A DNA stretch of 64,000 bases. Origin: a virus. Under the pieces are notes generated by a model. It did no database searches. It was not told the DNA's origin and saw nothing but the letters and a program-made list of their open reading frames with translations. The position numbers and the translations under genes are program-made. Numbering within the stretch: the stretch's first letter is position 1; each line of letters begins with the position of its first letter. The stretch covers positions 1 to 64,000 of IMG/VR virus record IMGVR_UViG_3300021963_000100, one strand, 5' to 3'. Positions 46,719 to 58,200 of the stretch are shown in pieces.

Positions 46719-46736
46719 CAGAAAATAAATCATACG

Positions 46737-49202
46737 ATGAAAGAAAAAATGTCAAATGAGTTGAGACAGGCCTTTACAATTGGTCGTGAGTCTGCTGTCC
46801 GTTATCACGATAGTAAATTAAGATTAGAACATGTACTATATGGTATAATGACATCAAAGAACATAATCCATGAAATTTTAAAAGAGAAGGTATCGGATTA
46901 TGATTTATTAATAAATGATGTTGAAAACTACATCAAGCGCCAATCGGATAATGATTCAGAGGTTAACTCTGAAAGTATATTAAAATTTGAAATGTCTTTG
47001 CAAGATGTGTTAAAATCATGTGCAAAAAGTAAAAGGGTTGATGAGTACATTAGCGCTGAATTATTTTTTACCGTTTCTTTTGACTTAAATATTGCTATTA
47101 TTAAGATAATAAAAGATTACGGTATTTCTAAAACTTTTATTAAACAAAAATTAAAGCAATTAAATGTATCGGCTATGTATTTCTCTGATGAAGATAATAA
47201 CAAAAAAAACTTTCAAAACGAAAACCAAACAAATAAAACAAAAAGCAAAACACCAATCTTAGACAATTTTGGTAGGGATTTAACGGCATTGGCTAATGAT
47301 GATAAATTAGATCCTATTATTGGTAGAGATAGTGAGGTTGAGCGTGTGGCTCAAATATTAACAAGACGTAAGAAAAACAACCCAGTTTTAATCGGTGATC
47401 CTGGTGTTGGTAAAACAGCAATCGCTGAAGGTCTAGCAATTAAAATCGCAAAAAATGAATGCCCTAGACCTTTACAAGGTAAGCGATTGGTTACATTAGA
47501 TTTAACATCAATGGTGGCTGGAACTAAATACCGTGGTCAATTTGAGGAAAGAATTAAAGGTTTATTAGATGAGGTTAGGGATAACCCAAATATTATTTTA
47601 TTTGTTGACGAATTACATACGTTAGTTGGTGCTGGTAACTCTTCTGGTTCATTAGATGCCGCAAACGTATTTAAACCAGCTTTGGCACGTGGTGAAGTTC
47701 AATGTATTGGTGCTACAACTTTAGATGAATATCGTGAGCATATTGAAAAAGACGGTGCTTTAGATAGGAGATTTCAAAAAGTAATAGTTAACCCACCTAC
47801 ATTGGAACAAACAAAAGAAATCTTAATGAATATACGTGAAAAGTATCAAGATTTCCATAAAGTGGAATATACTGATGATGCTATTGATGAGATCATTAGA
47901 TTATCTGATAGGTACATCACAAATCGTGAATTCCCAGATAAAGCCATTGATATTTTGGATGAGGCTGGTTCTAGAACTCAAGTTAGCATAAAGCCACCGC
48001 AAAAAATTAAGGAGCTTGAGGATTCAATAAAAGAAATTAAAAAGCAAAAAAGTGAGGTTGTTAAGAGTCAAAATTATGAAAAAGCAGCCGATTTGCGTGA
48101 TTTAGAGAAAAAAACAACCACTGAATTAGAAAAAGAAACTAAAATTTGGAAGGACACCATTAACACAAAAAGAATGGTTGTTACAGATGAAATGATTTGC
48201 GAAGTTGTTTCAATGATGACTGGTATCCCTATTAGTAAAATATCACAAAACGAGATTAAAAAATTAATTAATATTGATAAAGAAATCTCAAATACAGTAA
48301 TTGGTCAGGATGAGGCTATACAGAAGGTGGCTTCAGCTATTAAGAGAAATAGAACGGGTATCCGTAGACAAAATAGACCAATTGGTTCATTCTTGTTTAT
48401 TGGGCCTACAGGTGTGGGTAAAACCGAATTAGCTAAAGTATTAGCTGAAAAGATTTTTGGTAGTGAGGATGCTATGATTCGAATTGATATGTCGGAATAT
48501 GGTGAAAAATTCAACACATCTAAATTGATTGGTTCACCTCCAGGTTATATTGGTTATAATGAAGGTGGGCAATTAACTGAAAAGGTTAAGAATAAACCAT
48601 ACTCATTAGTGTTATTTGATGAAATTGAAAAGGCTCACCCAGATGTGTTTAACGTTTTATTACAATTATTGGATGAGGGTCATTTAACGGATGGATCTGG
48701 TAGAAAAATTAATTTTAAAAACACCATAATAATTATGACATCAAATATTGGTTTAAAAGATGTGCAGGATTTTGGTGTAAAAATTGGGTTCTCAACTGAC
48801 GAAGATTCATTAAAATCCTCACAAGATATTATAGAAAAAAGTCTAAAAAAAGCATTCAAACCAGAATTTTTAAATCGCTTGGATGAGATTGTATATTTTA
48901 ACTATTTGGGTCAAGGGGAAATTTTAAAAATCATTGACTTACAATTGAATGAGTTATCAGATAGATTAAAAGAATCTAATTATTCTTTCAAAATCTCAAA
49001 AACAGCAAAGGAAAAATTAGCTGAACTTGGTTTTAATAAAAATTATGGTGCTAGAGAATTACAAAGAACAATTCAAAAGTATATCGAGGATCCAATGTCA
49101 GATGAGTTGCTTAAAAGTGGTATGCCTAAAGAATGTCAATTTAATATTAGTTACGATAGCAAAAAGAATAAAATCGTTTTAGATATACAGCAAAAACAAT
49201 AA
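46737..49202 (+). CDS. clpC: ClpC-like AAA+ unfoldase, 821 aa
   Basis: Full-length class I Clp ATPase. A divergent Clp N-domain (about 1-150; RLEHVLYGIM) is followed by AAA1 with Walker A GDPGVGKT (about 221) and FVDELHTLVGAG, a UVR-like middle segment (QNYEKAADLRDLEKK, about 445), and AAA2 with GPTGVGKT (about 557) and VLFDEIEKAHPDVF. An IGF tripeptide in VKIGFSTD sits where ClpP-docking loops lie, so it may use host ClpP. Host-type promoter. It could redirect host proteolysis or act in assembly (inference). Confidence 0.93.
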   Translation: MKEKMSNELRQAFTIGRESAVRYHDSKLRLEHVLYGIMTSKNIIHEILKEKVSDYDLLINDVENYIKRQSDNDSEVNSESILKFEMSLQDVLKSCAKSKRVDEYISAELFFTVSFDLNIAIIKIIKDYGISKTFIKQKLKQLNVSAMYFSDEDNNKKNFQNENQTNKTKSKTPILDNFGRDLTALANDDKLDPIIGRDSEVERVAQILTRRKKNNPVLIGDPGVGKTAIAEGLAIKIAKNECPRPLQGKRLVTLDLTSMVAGTKYRGQFEERIKGLLDEVRDNPNIILFVDELHTLVGAGNSSGSLDAANVFKPALARGEVQCIGATTLDEYREHIEKDGALDRRFQKVIVNPPTLEQTKEILMNIREKYQDFHKVEYTDDAIDEIIRLSDRYITNREFPDKAIDILDEAGSRTQVSIKPPQKIKELEDSIKEIKKQKSEVVKSQNYEKAADLRDLEKKTTTELEKETKIWKDTINTKRMVVTDEMICEVVSMMTGIPISKISQNEIKKLINIDKEISNTVIGQDEAIQKVASAIKRNRTGIRRQNRPIGSFLFIGPTGVGKTELAKVLAEKIFGSEDAMIRIDMSEYGEKFNTSKLIGSPPGYIGYNEGGQLTEKVKNKPYSLVLFDEIEKAHPDVFNVLLQLLDEGHLTDGSGRKINFKNTIIIMTSNIGLKDVQDFGVKIGFSTDEDSLKSSQDIIEKSLKKAFKPEFLNRLDEIVYFNYLGQGEILKIIDLQLNELSDRLKESNYSFKISKTAKEKLAELGFNKNYGARELQRTIQKYIEDPMSDELLKSGMPKECQFNISYDSKKNKIVLDIQQKQ

Positions 49203-49243
49203 AATTATTTTAGATATTTCATTGACTTAATCGAAAATTAAAC

Positions 49244-49251
49244 TATTTATG
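49244..49251 (+). promoter_or_regulatory. AAACTATTTATG motif (candidate late promoter)
   Basis: TATTTATG, 22 bp before the ATG at 49274 of the giant fibre gene. Confidence 0.55.
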
Positions 49252-49273
49252 ATTAGTTTAATATCGATAATAA

Positions 49274-52200
49274 ATGGCTGTAATATATTTAAGGCATGTA
49301 CTGCAACGTCCGCTTACGTTTGGTGAGTTAGACGCAAACTTTGAAAATCTAAATAATGCAATACAAAATTTAGGTCTAGACGATCTAACTGATGTTGTAA
49401 TTTCTACTGGTGTAACCACTGGAGACTTTTTGGTCTTTGATGGTACCAATTGGGTTAATAAACACTTATCTCCAGCGGTAACGCCAGAGTATATTGTAAC
49501 GTATGACCCAGCTACTGGTGATTTTACATACACACAAATAAATCCAGGTGCAACAATTTCATCCACACCCCCAACAGGTTTAACTGCTGGGGCTTTGTGG
49601 TTTAATGATGCTGATGGTATATTATATATTCTATACGATGGTGTAAACTGGATACCCGCAACTTCGGTATTAAACGGAACATCAGGTACATCGGGTATCG
49701 CTGGCACATCAGGTATAGATGGTACTTCTGGTACATCGGGTGAGTCTGGTACGTCTGGAACAGCTGGTGAAAGCGGAACTTCTGGTTCTTCAGGTGAGTC
49801 TGGAACTTCTGGTTCTTCAGGTGAAAACGGTACATCGGGAACTAGCGGAACCTCAGCGAGTGGGGCTAATTATTATGGGTCATTTAGTGATTCAACAACA
49901 CAAGTGGTTTCTGGTGCTAACACACCAACAGTTGTTACATATGATACAACTGAAATATCTAATGAAATTAATGTAGTAGCTGGTTCACAAATAACATTTG
50001 TTAATACTGGTGTATATGAGGTAGGGTATTCAGCTCAAATTGAAAAAACTCAAGGTGGTGCTCAAGCTGATGTTGACATATGGCTTAGAAAAAATGGTAC
50101 TGACATTATTAGAACTGATTCCATATTAGGTTTAGTTTCAAATTCAGTTAAAAATTTACCATTCGTTTCAATTATTTCAGAATTTAATGCGGGTGATTAT
50201 ATTGAGATCTTATTTGCTTCTAGTTCTAATCATGTGCAATTAACAGCAGTACCAGCACAAGCAACACCGTACCCACACCCAGCAGCACCATCAATTATTG
50301 TTGTTGCTAAGCAAATTGGTATGATGTTGCAAGGTGATTCTGGATACTCAGGCACTAATGGTACTTCTGGAACTGCGGGTACATCTGGTACTTCTGGAAC
50401 TGCGGGTACATCGGGTGAATCTGGAACATACGGAACAAGTGGTGAAGATGGTACCTCAGGAACATCGGGTACAAGTGGTGAGTCTGGAACATCAGGTACA
50501 TCTGGTGAAGATGGAACTACAGGAACAAGTGGAACTTCGGGAGAATCTGGAACATCAGGTACATCTGGTGAAGATGGAACTACAGGAACAAGTGGAACTT
50601 CAGGTGAATCTGGTAGTACAGGAACAGCTGGAACTTCAGGTGAAGACGGTTCTACGGGAACGTCTGGAACATCTGGTGAAAGTGGAACTTCTGGTACTTA
50701 TGGGACATCTGGTGAAGATGGAACCACAGGAACAAGTGGTACTTCAGGTGAGTCTGGAACAAGTGGAACATACGGAACAAGCGGTGAGGATGGAACATCA
50801 GGCACATCAGGAACAAGTGGGACTTCTGGCTTAAATGGTATAAATGGTATTGACGGTACTTCTGGTATCTCTGGAACATCGGGTTCAAGTGGATCTAATG
50901 GTACTGCGGGCACATCTGGGGAAGATGGAACGACAGGTACCTCAGGAACATCAGGGGAATCGGGAACAACGGGTACAGCTGGAACAAGTGGTGAAGACGG
51001 TACAACAGGTACGGCTGGTACAAGTGGTGAGTCTGGAACAAGTGGGACATCTGGAACATCGGGTGAGGATGGGACAACTGGTACATCTGGAACTTCAGGT
51101 GAGTCTGGAACAAGTGGAACATACGGAACAAGCGGTGAAGATGGTACTTCAGGAACTTCTGGAACCTCAGGGGAATCTGGAACTTCAGGAACATACGGAA
51201 CAAGCGGTGAAGATGGTACAACTGGAACAAGTGGAACAAGTGGTGAGTCTGGTACGTCAGGAACGTCTGGAACAAGTGGTGAAGATGGTACGACTGGAAC
51301 AAGTGGAACAAGTGGTGAATCTGGAACAACGGGTACTAATGGTACATCAGGTGAAGATGGTACAACTGGAACAAGTGGAACAAGTGGTGAGTCTGGAACT
51401 TCTGGTACCTATGGAACTTCAGGGGAGGATGGTACAACGGGAACAAGTGGAACTTCGGGAGAATCTGGAACTTCAGGTACAAATGGTATTAGTGGTGTAA
51501 ATGGTGTTTCTGGAACTTCAGGAGAATCTGGAACAAGTGGTACAGCAGGGACAAATGGTACTTCAGGTGAGGATGGAACAAGTGGTACATCAGGAACATC
51601 AGGTGAATCTGGAACTTCAGGAACATACGGAACAAGTGGTGAAGATGGTACAACTGGAACAAGTGGAACTTCAGGTGAATCTGGTAGTACAGGAACAAGT
51701 GGAACATCTGGTGAAGATGGTACAACGGGAACATCAGGAACTTCTGGTGAGTCAGGAACTTCAGGAACATACGGAACAAGCGGTGAAGATGGTACAACTG
51801 GTACATCGGGTACATCTGGTGAAAGTGGAACAACTGGAACATCGGGTACATCTGGTGAAAGTGGAACTAGTGGTACTTACGGTACTTCGGGAGAAGACGG
51901 AACTACGGGTACATCTGGAACTTCAGGTGAATCTGGGTCTACTGGAACATCTGGAACTTCTGGTGAAGATGGTACAACTGGTACGTCAGGAACTTCAGGT
52001 GAATCTGGGTCTACTGGAACAGCTGGAACTTCAGGAGAGGATGGGACAAGTGGAACTTCTGGTACATCAGGGACAAGTGGGTTAAATGGTATAAATGGTA
52101 TTGACGGTACTTCTGGTATCTCTGGAACATCGGGTTCAAGTGGATCTAATGGAACATCTGGAACTTCAGGTGAGGACGGAACAAGTGGTACATCTGGTAC

Positions 52201-55200
52201 TAGTGGAGAATCTGGGACTTCAGGAACATACGGAACAAGTGGTGAAGACGGAACAAGTGGTACATCTGGTACTAGTGGTGAAAGTGGAACAAGTGGAACT
52301 TATGGTACTTCAGGTGAAGACGGAACTACGGGTACATCTGGAACATCAGGTGAAAGTGGAACTTCTGGTACTTATGGGACATCTGGTGAAGATGGTACAA
52401 CAGGAACATCTGGTACTAGTGGTGAAAGTGGAACTACAGGTACGTCTGGAACATCTGGTGAAAGTGGAACTTCTGGTACTTATGGGACATCTGGTGAAGA
52501 CGGAACCACGGGTACATCGGGTACAAGTGGTGAGTCTGGCACATCAGGAACATACGGAACAAGTGGTGAAGACGGAACAACTGGAACAAGTGGAACAAGT
52601 GGTGAGTCTGGAACTTCAGGTACTTATGGTACTTCTGGTGAAGACGGTACAACTGGTACGTCAGGTACTTCGGGAGAATCTGGGACTTCAGGTACAAATG
52701 GTATTAGTGGTGTAAATGGTGTTTCTGGAACTTCAGGTGAGTCTGGAACGAGTGGATCAAATGGAACAGCTGGAACTTCAGGTGAAGACGGTTCTACGGG
52801 AACGTCTGGAACAAGTGGTGAGTCTGGTACATCGGGAACATACGGAACTTCAGGTGAAGATGGTACAACTGGTACGTCAGGAACATCAGGTGAATCTGGA
52901 ACTAGTGGTACTTATGGAACATCTGGGGAAGATGGTACGACTGGAACAAGTGGGACTTCAGGTGAGTCAGGAACTTCGGGAACATACGGAACTTCAGGTG
53001 AAGACGGTACAACTGGTACGTCAGGAACTTCAGGTGAATCTGGGACTTCAGGAACAGCTGGAACATCGGGAGAAGATGGTACAACTGGTACATCGGGTAC
53101 TAGTGGAGAATCTGGGACTTCAGGAACATACGGAACAAGTGGTGAAGATGGTACAACTGGTACGTCTGGAACCTCAGGAGAATCTGGAACTTCTGGTACT
53201 TATGGAACATCTGGTGAAGACGGAACCACGGGAACATCGGGTACAAGTGGTGAATCTGGTTCTACTGGAACAGCTGGAACTTCAGGTGAAGATGGAACAT
53301 CGGGTACTTCAGGAACAAGTGGAACAAGTGGATTAAATGGTATAAATGGTATTGATGGTACTTCTGGTATCTCTGGTACTTCTGGTTCAAGTGGGTCAAA
53401 CGGAACCGCTGGAACAAGTGGGGAAGATGGTACATCTGGAACATCAGGTACGTCTGGTGAAAGTGGTACAACTGGAACAAGTGGAACTTCAGGTGAAGAT
53501 GGTACAACAGGAACATCTGGAACTTCGGGAGAATCTGGTTCTACTGGAACATCTGGAACTTCTGGTGAAGATGGAACCACAGGAACAAGTGGTACATCTG
53601 GTGAAAGTGGTACTACTGGAACAGCTGGGACTTCAGGTGAAGATGGTACGACTGGAACAAGTGGAACTTCAGGTGAAAGTGGAACAAGTGGAACTTATGG
53701 TACTTCAGGTGAAGATGGAACCACGGGTACATCGGGTACCTCAGGTGAGTCTGGTACTTCAGGAACATACGGAACAAGTGGTGAGGATGGTACAACTGGA
53801 ACAAGTGGAACAAGTGGCGAGTCTGGTACAACTGGAACAAGTGGAACAAGTGGCGAGTCTGGTAGTACAGGAACAGCTGGAACTTCAGGAGAAGATGGAA
53901 CCACGGGTACATCGGGTACTAGTGGCGAATCTGGAACTTCTGGTACCTATGGAACATCAGGTGAGGATGGTACAACTGGAACAAGTGGTACTTCGGGAGA
54001 ATCTGGCACATCAGGAACATACGGAACAAGTGGTGAAGACGGTACAACAGGTACGTCTGGAACATCTGGTGAATCTGGTACGAGTGGTACAAATGGTATT
54101 AGTGGTGTAAATGGTGTTTCTGGTACTTCGGGAGAATCTGGAACAAGTGGATCAAATGGAACATCGGGTACTAGTGGTGAGTCTGGTAGTACAGGAACAG
54201 CTGGAACTTCAGGTGAAAGTGGTACAACAGGTACGGCTGGTACAAGTGGTGAGTCTGGAACAAGTGGTACCTATGGAACATCAGGTGAGGACGGTACAAC
54301 TGGAACAAGTGGGACTTCAGGTGAGTCAGGAACTTCGGGAACATACGGAACTTCAGGTGAAGACGGTACAACTGGAACAAGTGGAACAAGTGGCGAATCT
54401 GGAACCACAGGTACATCTGGTACTAGTGGTGAGTCTGGAACAAGTGGTACTTATGGTACTTCAGGAGAAGATGGTACAACTGGTACATCGGGTACTAGTG
54501 GTGAGTCTGGTAGTACAGGAACAGCTGGAACTTCAGGTGAAAGTGGTACAACTGGAACAAATGGTACTTCGGGAGAATCTGGAACAAGTGGTACTTCAGG
54601 AACATCAGGTGAATCTGGTACTTCAGGAACATACGGAACATCAGGTGAGGATGGAACCACAGGAACAAGTGGAACAAGTGGTGAGTCTGGCACTTCAGGA
54701 ACATACGGAACATCAGGAGAAGATGGAACCACAGGAACAAGTGGAACTTCGGGAGAATCTGGAACTAGTGGTACTTATGGTACTTCAGGAGAAGATGGTA
54801 CAACTGGTACATCTGGAACATCTGGTGAATCAGGAACCACAGGAACAAGTGGAACTAGTGGCGAGTCTGGAACATCTGGAACATACGGAACTTCAGGTGA
54901 AGATGGTACAACTGGTACGTCAGGAACTTCGGGTGAGTCTGGAACAAGTGGAACATACGGAACAAGCGGTGAGGATGGTACAACTGGTACGTCTGGAACC
55001 TCAGGTGAGTCTGGAACAAGTGGTACTTATGGTACTTCTGGTGAGTCAGGAACTACGGGTACATCGGGAACAAGTGGTGAAAGCGGAACTTCTGGTTCTG
55101 CTGGAACATCTGGTGAGGATGGTACTTCTGGTACTTCTGGAACTAGTGGTACTAGTGGTACTTATGGTACTTCAGGTGAAGACGGTACTTCTGGAACATC

Positions 55201-58200
55201 AGGTACATCTGGTGAAAGTGGAACTTCTGGTACTTACGGTACTTCGGGAGAAGACGGAACCACGGGTACATCTGGAACATCAGGTGAATCTGGAACTTCA
55301 GGAACATACGGAACAAGCGGTGAAGATGGAACGTCTGGAACGTCTGGAACGTCTGGAACAAGTGGTGAGTCTGGTACTTCAGGAACAAGTGGGACAAACG
55401 GAACTTCAGGCTCTGCTGGTACATCTGGAACAAATGGTACTTCTGGAACAAGTGGTACATCGGGGTCAAACGGAACTTCAGGCTCTGCTGGTACATCTGG
55501 AACAAATGGTACTTCTGGTTCTGCTGGAACATCTGGAACAAACGGAACTTCTGGTTCTGCTGGAACAAGTGGAACAAATGGTACTTCTGGTATCTCAAGT
55601 ACATCGGGATCTAACGGAACATCGGGTTCTGCGGGAACTTCTGGTACGTCTGGTACATCTGGTTTATCAAGAACGTCTGGTACATCTGGTACATCGGGTA
55701 CTTCTGGTACTTCTGGTGTTGATGGTGCGGATGGTATTTCTGGTATTTCTGGTACGGGTGGTACGTCAGGTACAACTGGTGCTAACGGAACTTCAGGTTC
55801 TGCTGGGACATCAGGAACATCAGGTACAAATGGAACTAGCGGTGTAAGCTCGACCTCTGGAACTTCTGGTTCTGCTGGAACTAGTGGGTCAGCTGGTACA
55901 AATGGTACAAATGGTACTTCTGGTATAAGCTCAACTTCAGGTACATCTGGTTCTGCTGGTACTTCAGGAACAAATGGAACAAGTGGTTTATCGAATACAT
56001 CAGGATCTAGTGGTACAGCGGGAACATCGGGTGTTTCAAGTACGTCTGGAACTTCTGGTTCTGCGGGAACATCGGGTAGTGCGGGAACAAGTGGTGAAAG
56101 CTCAACTTCAGGTACATCAGGTTCTGCGGGAACTTCTGGAACAAATGGAACAAGTGGGGCGTCATCAACTTCAGGTTCTGCGGGAACTTCTGGTTCTGCG
56201 GGTACTTCAGGTACAGCTGGAACAAGTGGGATATCTAATACATCTGGTACATCTGGTTCTGCTGGTACTTCAGGTACAGCTGGAACAAGTGGTTTATCTA
56301 ATACATCAGGTTCAAATGGTACATCAGGTTCAGCTGGGACATCTGGAACAAATGGAACAAGTGGGGTATCTACAACTAGCGGTTCTGCGGGGACATCAGG
56401 TTCCGCTGGAACATCAGGAACTGCTGGAACAAGTGGTTTATCGAATACATCAGGAACAAGTGGTTCTGCGGGAACTTCTGGTACTAATGGTACATCTGGT
56501 TTATCATCAACATCAGGAACAAGTGGTACTTCAGGTACGTCAGGAACAAGTGGTAATTCAGGAACATCGGGTTCGAGTGGATCTAATGGTACTGCGGGAA
56601 CTTCAGGTATTTCATCGACTTCAGGAACATCTGGTTCCGCTGGAACAAGTGGAACAAATGGTACTTCAGGTATAAGCTCAACTTCAGGTACATCTGGTTC
56701 TGCGGGAACATCGGGTACATCTGGTACTAACGGTACTTCTGGTATTTCATCAACTTCAGGAACATCAGGAACAGCAGGTACATCGGGAATAAGTGCGACT
56801 TCAGGTACATCTGGTTCTGCTGGTACTTCAGGAACAAATGGAACAAGTGGTATTTCGTCAACCTCTGGTACGTCAGGATCTGCGGGAACGTCAGGAACAA
56901 ATGGTACATCTGGTATTTCTTCAACAAGTGGATCTAATGGCACATCTGGTTCTGCTGGTACTTCGGGAACTGCGGGAACAAGTGGAATATCTAATACATC
57001 TGGAACAAGTGGTACAGCGGGAACATCGGGTACAAATGGAACTAGCGGGATATCTAACACATCGGGAACTAGCGGGTCAGCTGGAACATCTGGTACAAAT
57101 GGAACAAGTGGTGTTTCTAACACATCAGGTACATCTGGCACATCGGGAACAAGTGGTAATTCAGGAACATCAGGTTCAAGTGGATCTAATGGTACTGCGG
57201 GAACATCGGGTATTTCATTAACTTCGGGTTCTGCGGGAACTTCTGGTTCTGCGGGAACATCTGGAACAAATGGAACATCTGGTATATCTTCAACATCAGG
57301 AACTAGTGGTTCTGCGGGAACATCGGGTACGTCTGGTACTAACGGTACTTCAGGTATTTCATCGACTTCAGGAACATCAGGTTCTGCTGGTACGTCTGGT
57401 ACTACAGGTACAGCGGGTACTTCGGGAATTTCTTCAACATCAGGGACATCTGGTTCTGCGGGAACGTCAGGTACAAATGGAACATCTGGTATATCTTCAA
57501 CATCAGGAACTAGTGGGTCAGCTGGAACGTCAGGAACATCTGGAACAAGTGGTAATTCAGGAACGTCAGGCTCTAATGGTACATCAGGTTCTGCTGGTAC
57601 GTCTGGTACATCGGGAACAAGTGGATCAGCTGGTACATCGGGAACAAATGGTACGTCTGGTGTTTCGTCAACTTCAGGTACATCTGGTTCTGTTGGAACT
57701 TCAGGTACAAACGGAACAAGTGGTGCATCATCAACTTCTGGATCATCAGGTACTTCAGGTACTTCTGGTACTTCAGGTATAAACGGTATTAGTGGTATAA
57801 ACGGAACAAATGGTACTTCGGGTACATCTGGTACAAGTGGTAATTCGGGAACATCGGGTTCGAGTGGATCTAATGGTACCGCTGGAACTTCGGGATTGAG
57901 TTCGACTTCAGGAACATCTGGTTCTGCTGGTACATCAGGTACTACAGGTACAGCGGGTACTTCGGGAATTTCTTCAACATCAGGAACAAGTGGATCAGCT
58001 GGTACATCTGGTACTCATGGAACTTCTGGTACTTCCTCAACTTCAGGTTCTGCTGGCACATCGGGTACTGCTGGAACAAGTGGAATATCTTCAACATCAG
58101 GAACTAGTGGTTCTGCGGGAACTGCTGGTACATCTGGTACTGCTGGAACAAGTGGATTAAGTTCGACTTCAGGTACATCTGGTTCTGCTGGAACTTCTGG

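Noticed and set aside
55234-57141. Long minus-strand ORF rich in Pro-Asp-Val-Pro repeats (635 codons) antisense to the fibre gene
   Set aside because: It is the reverse reading of GGT/ACA/TCT-type codons in the collagen array. Several similar antisense and other-frame ORFs occur over the whole repeat, with no start signals or conserved domain.
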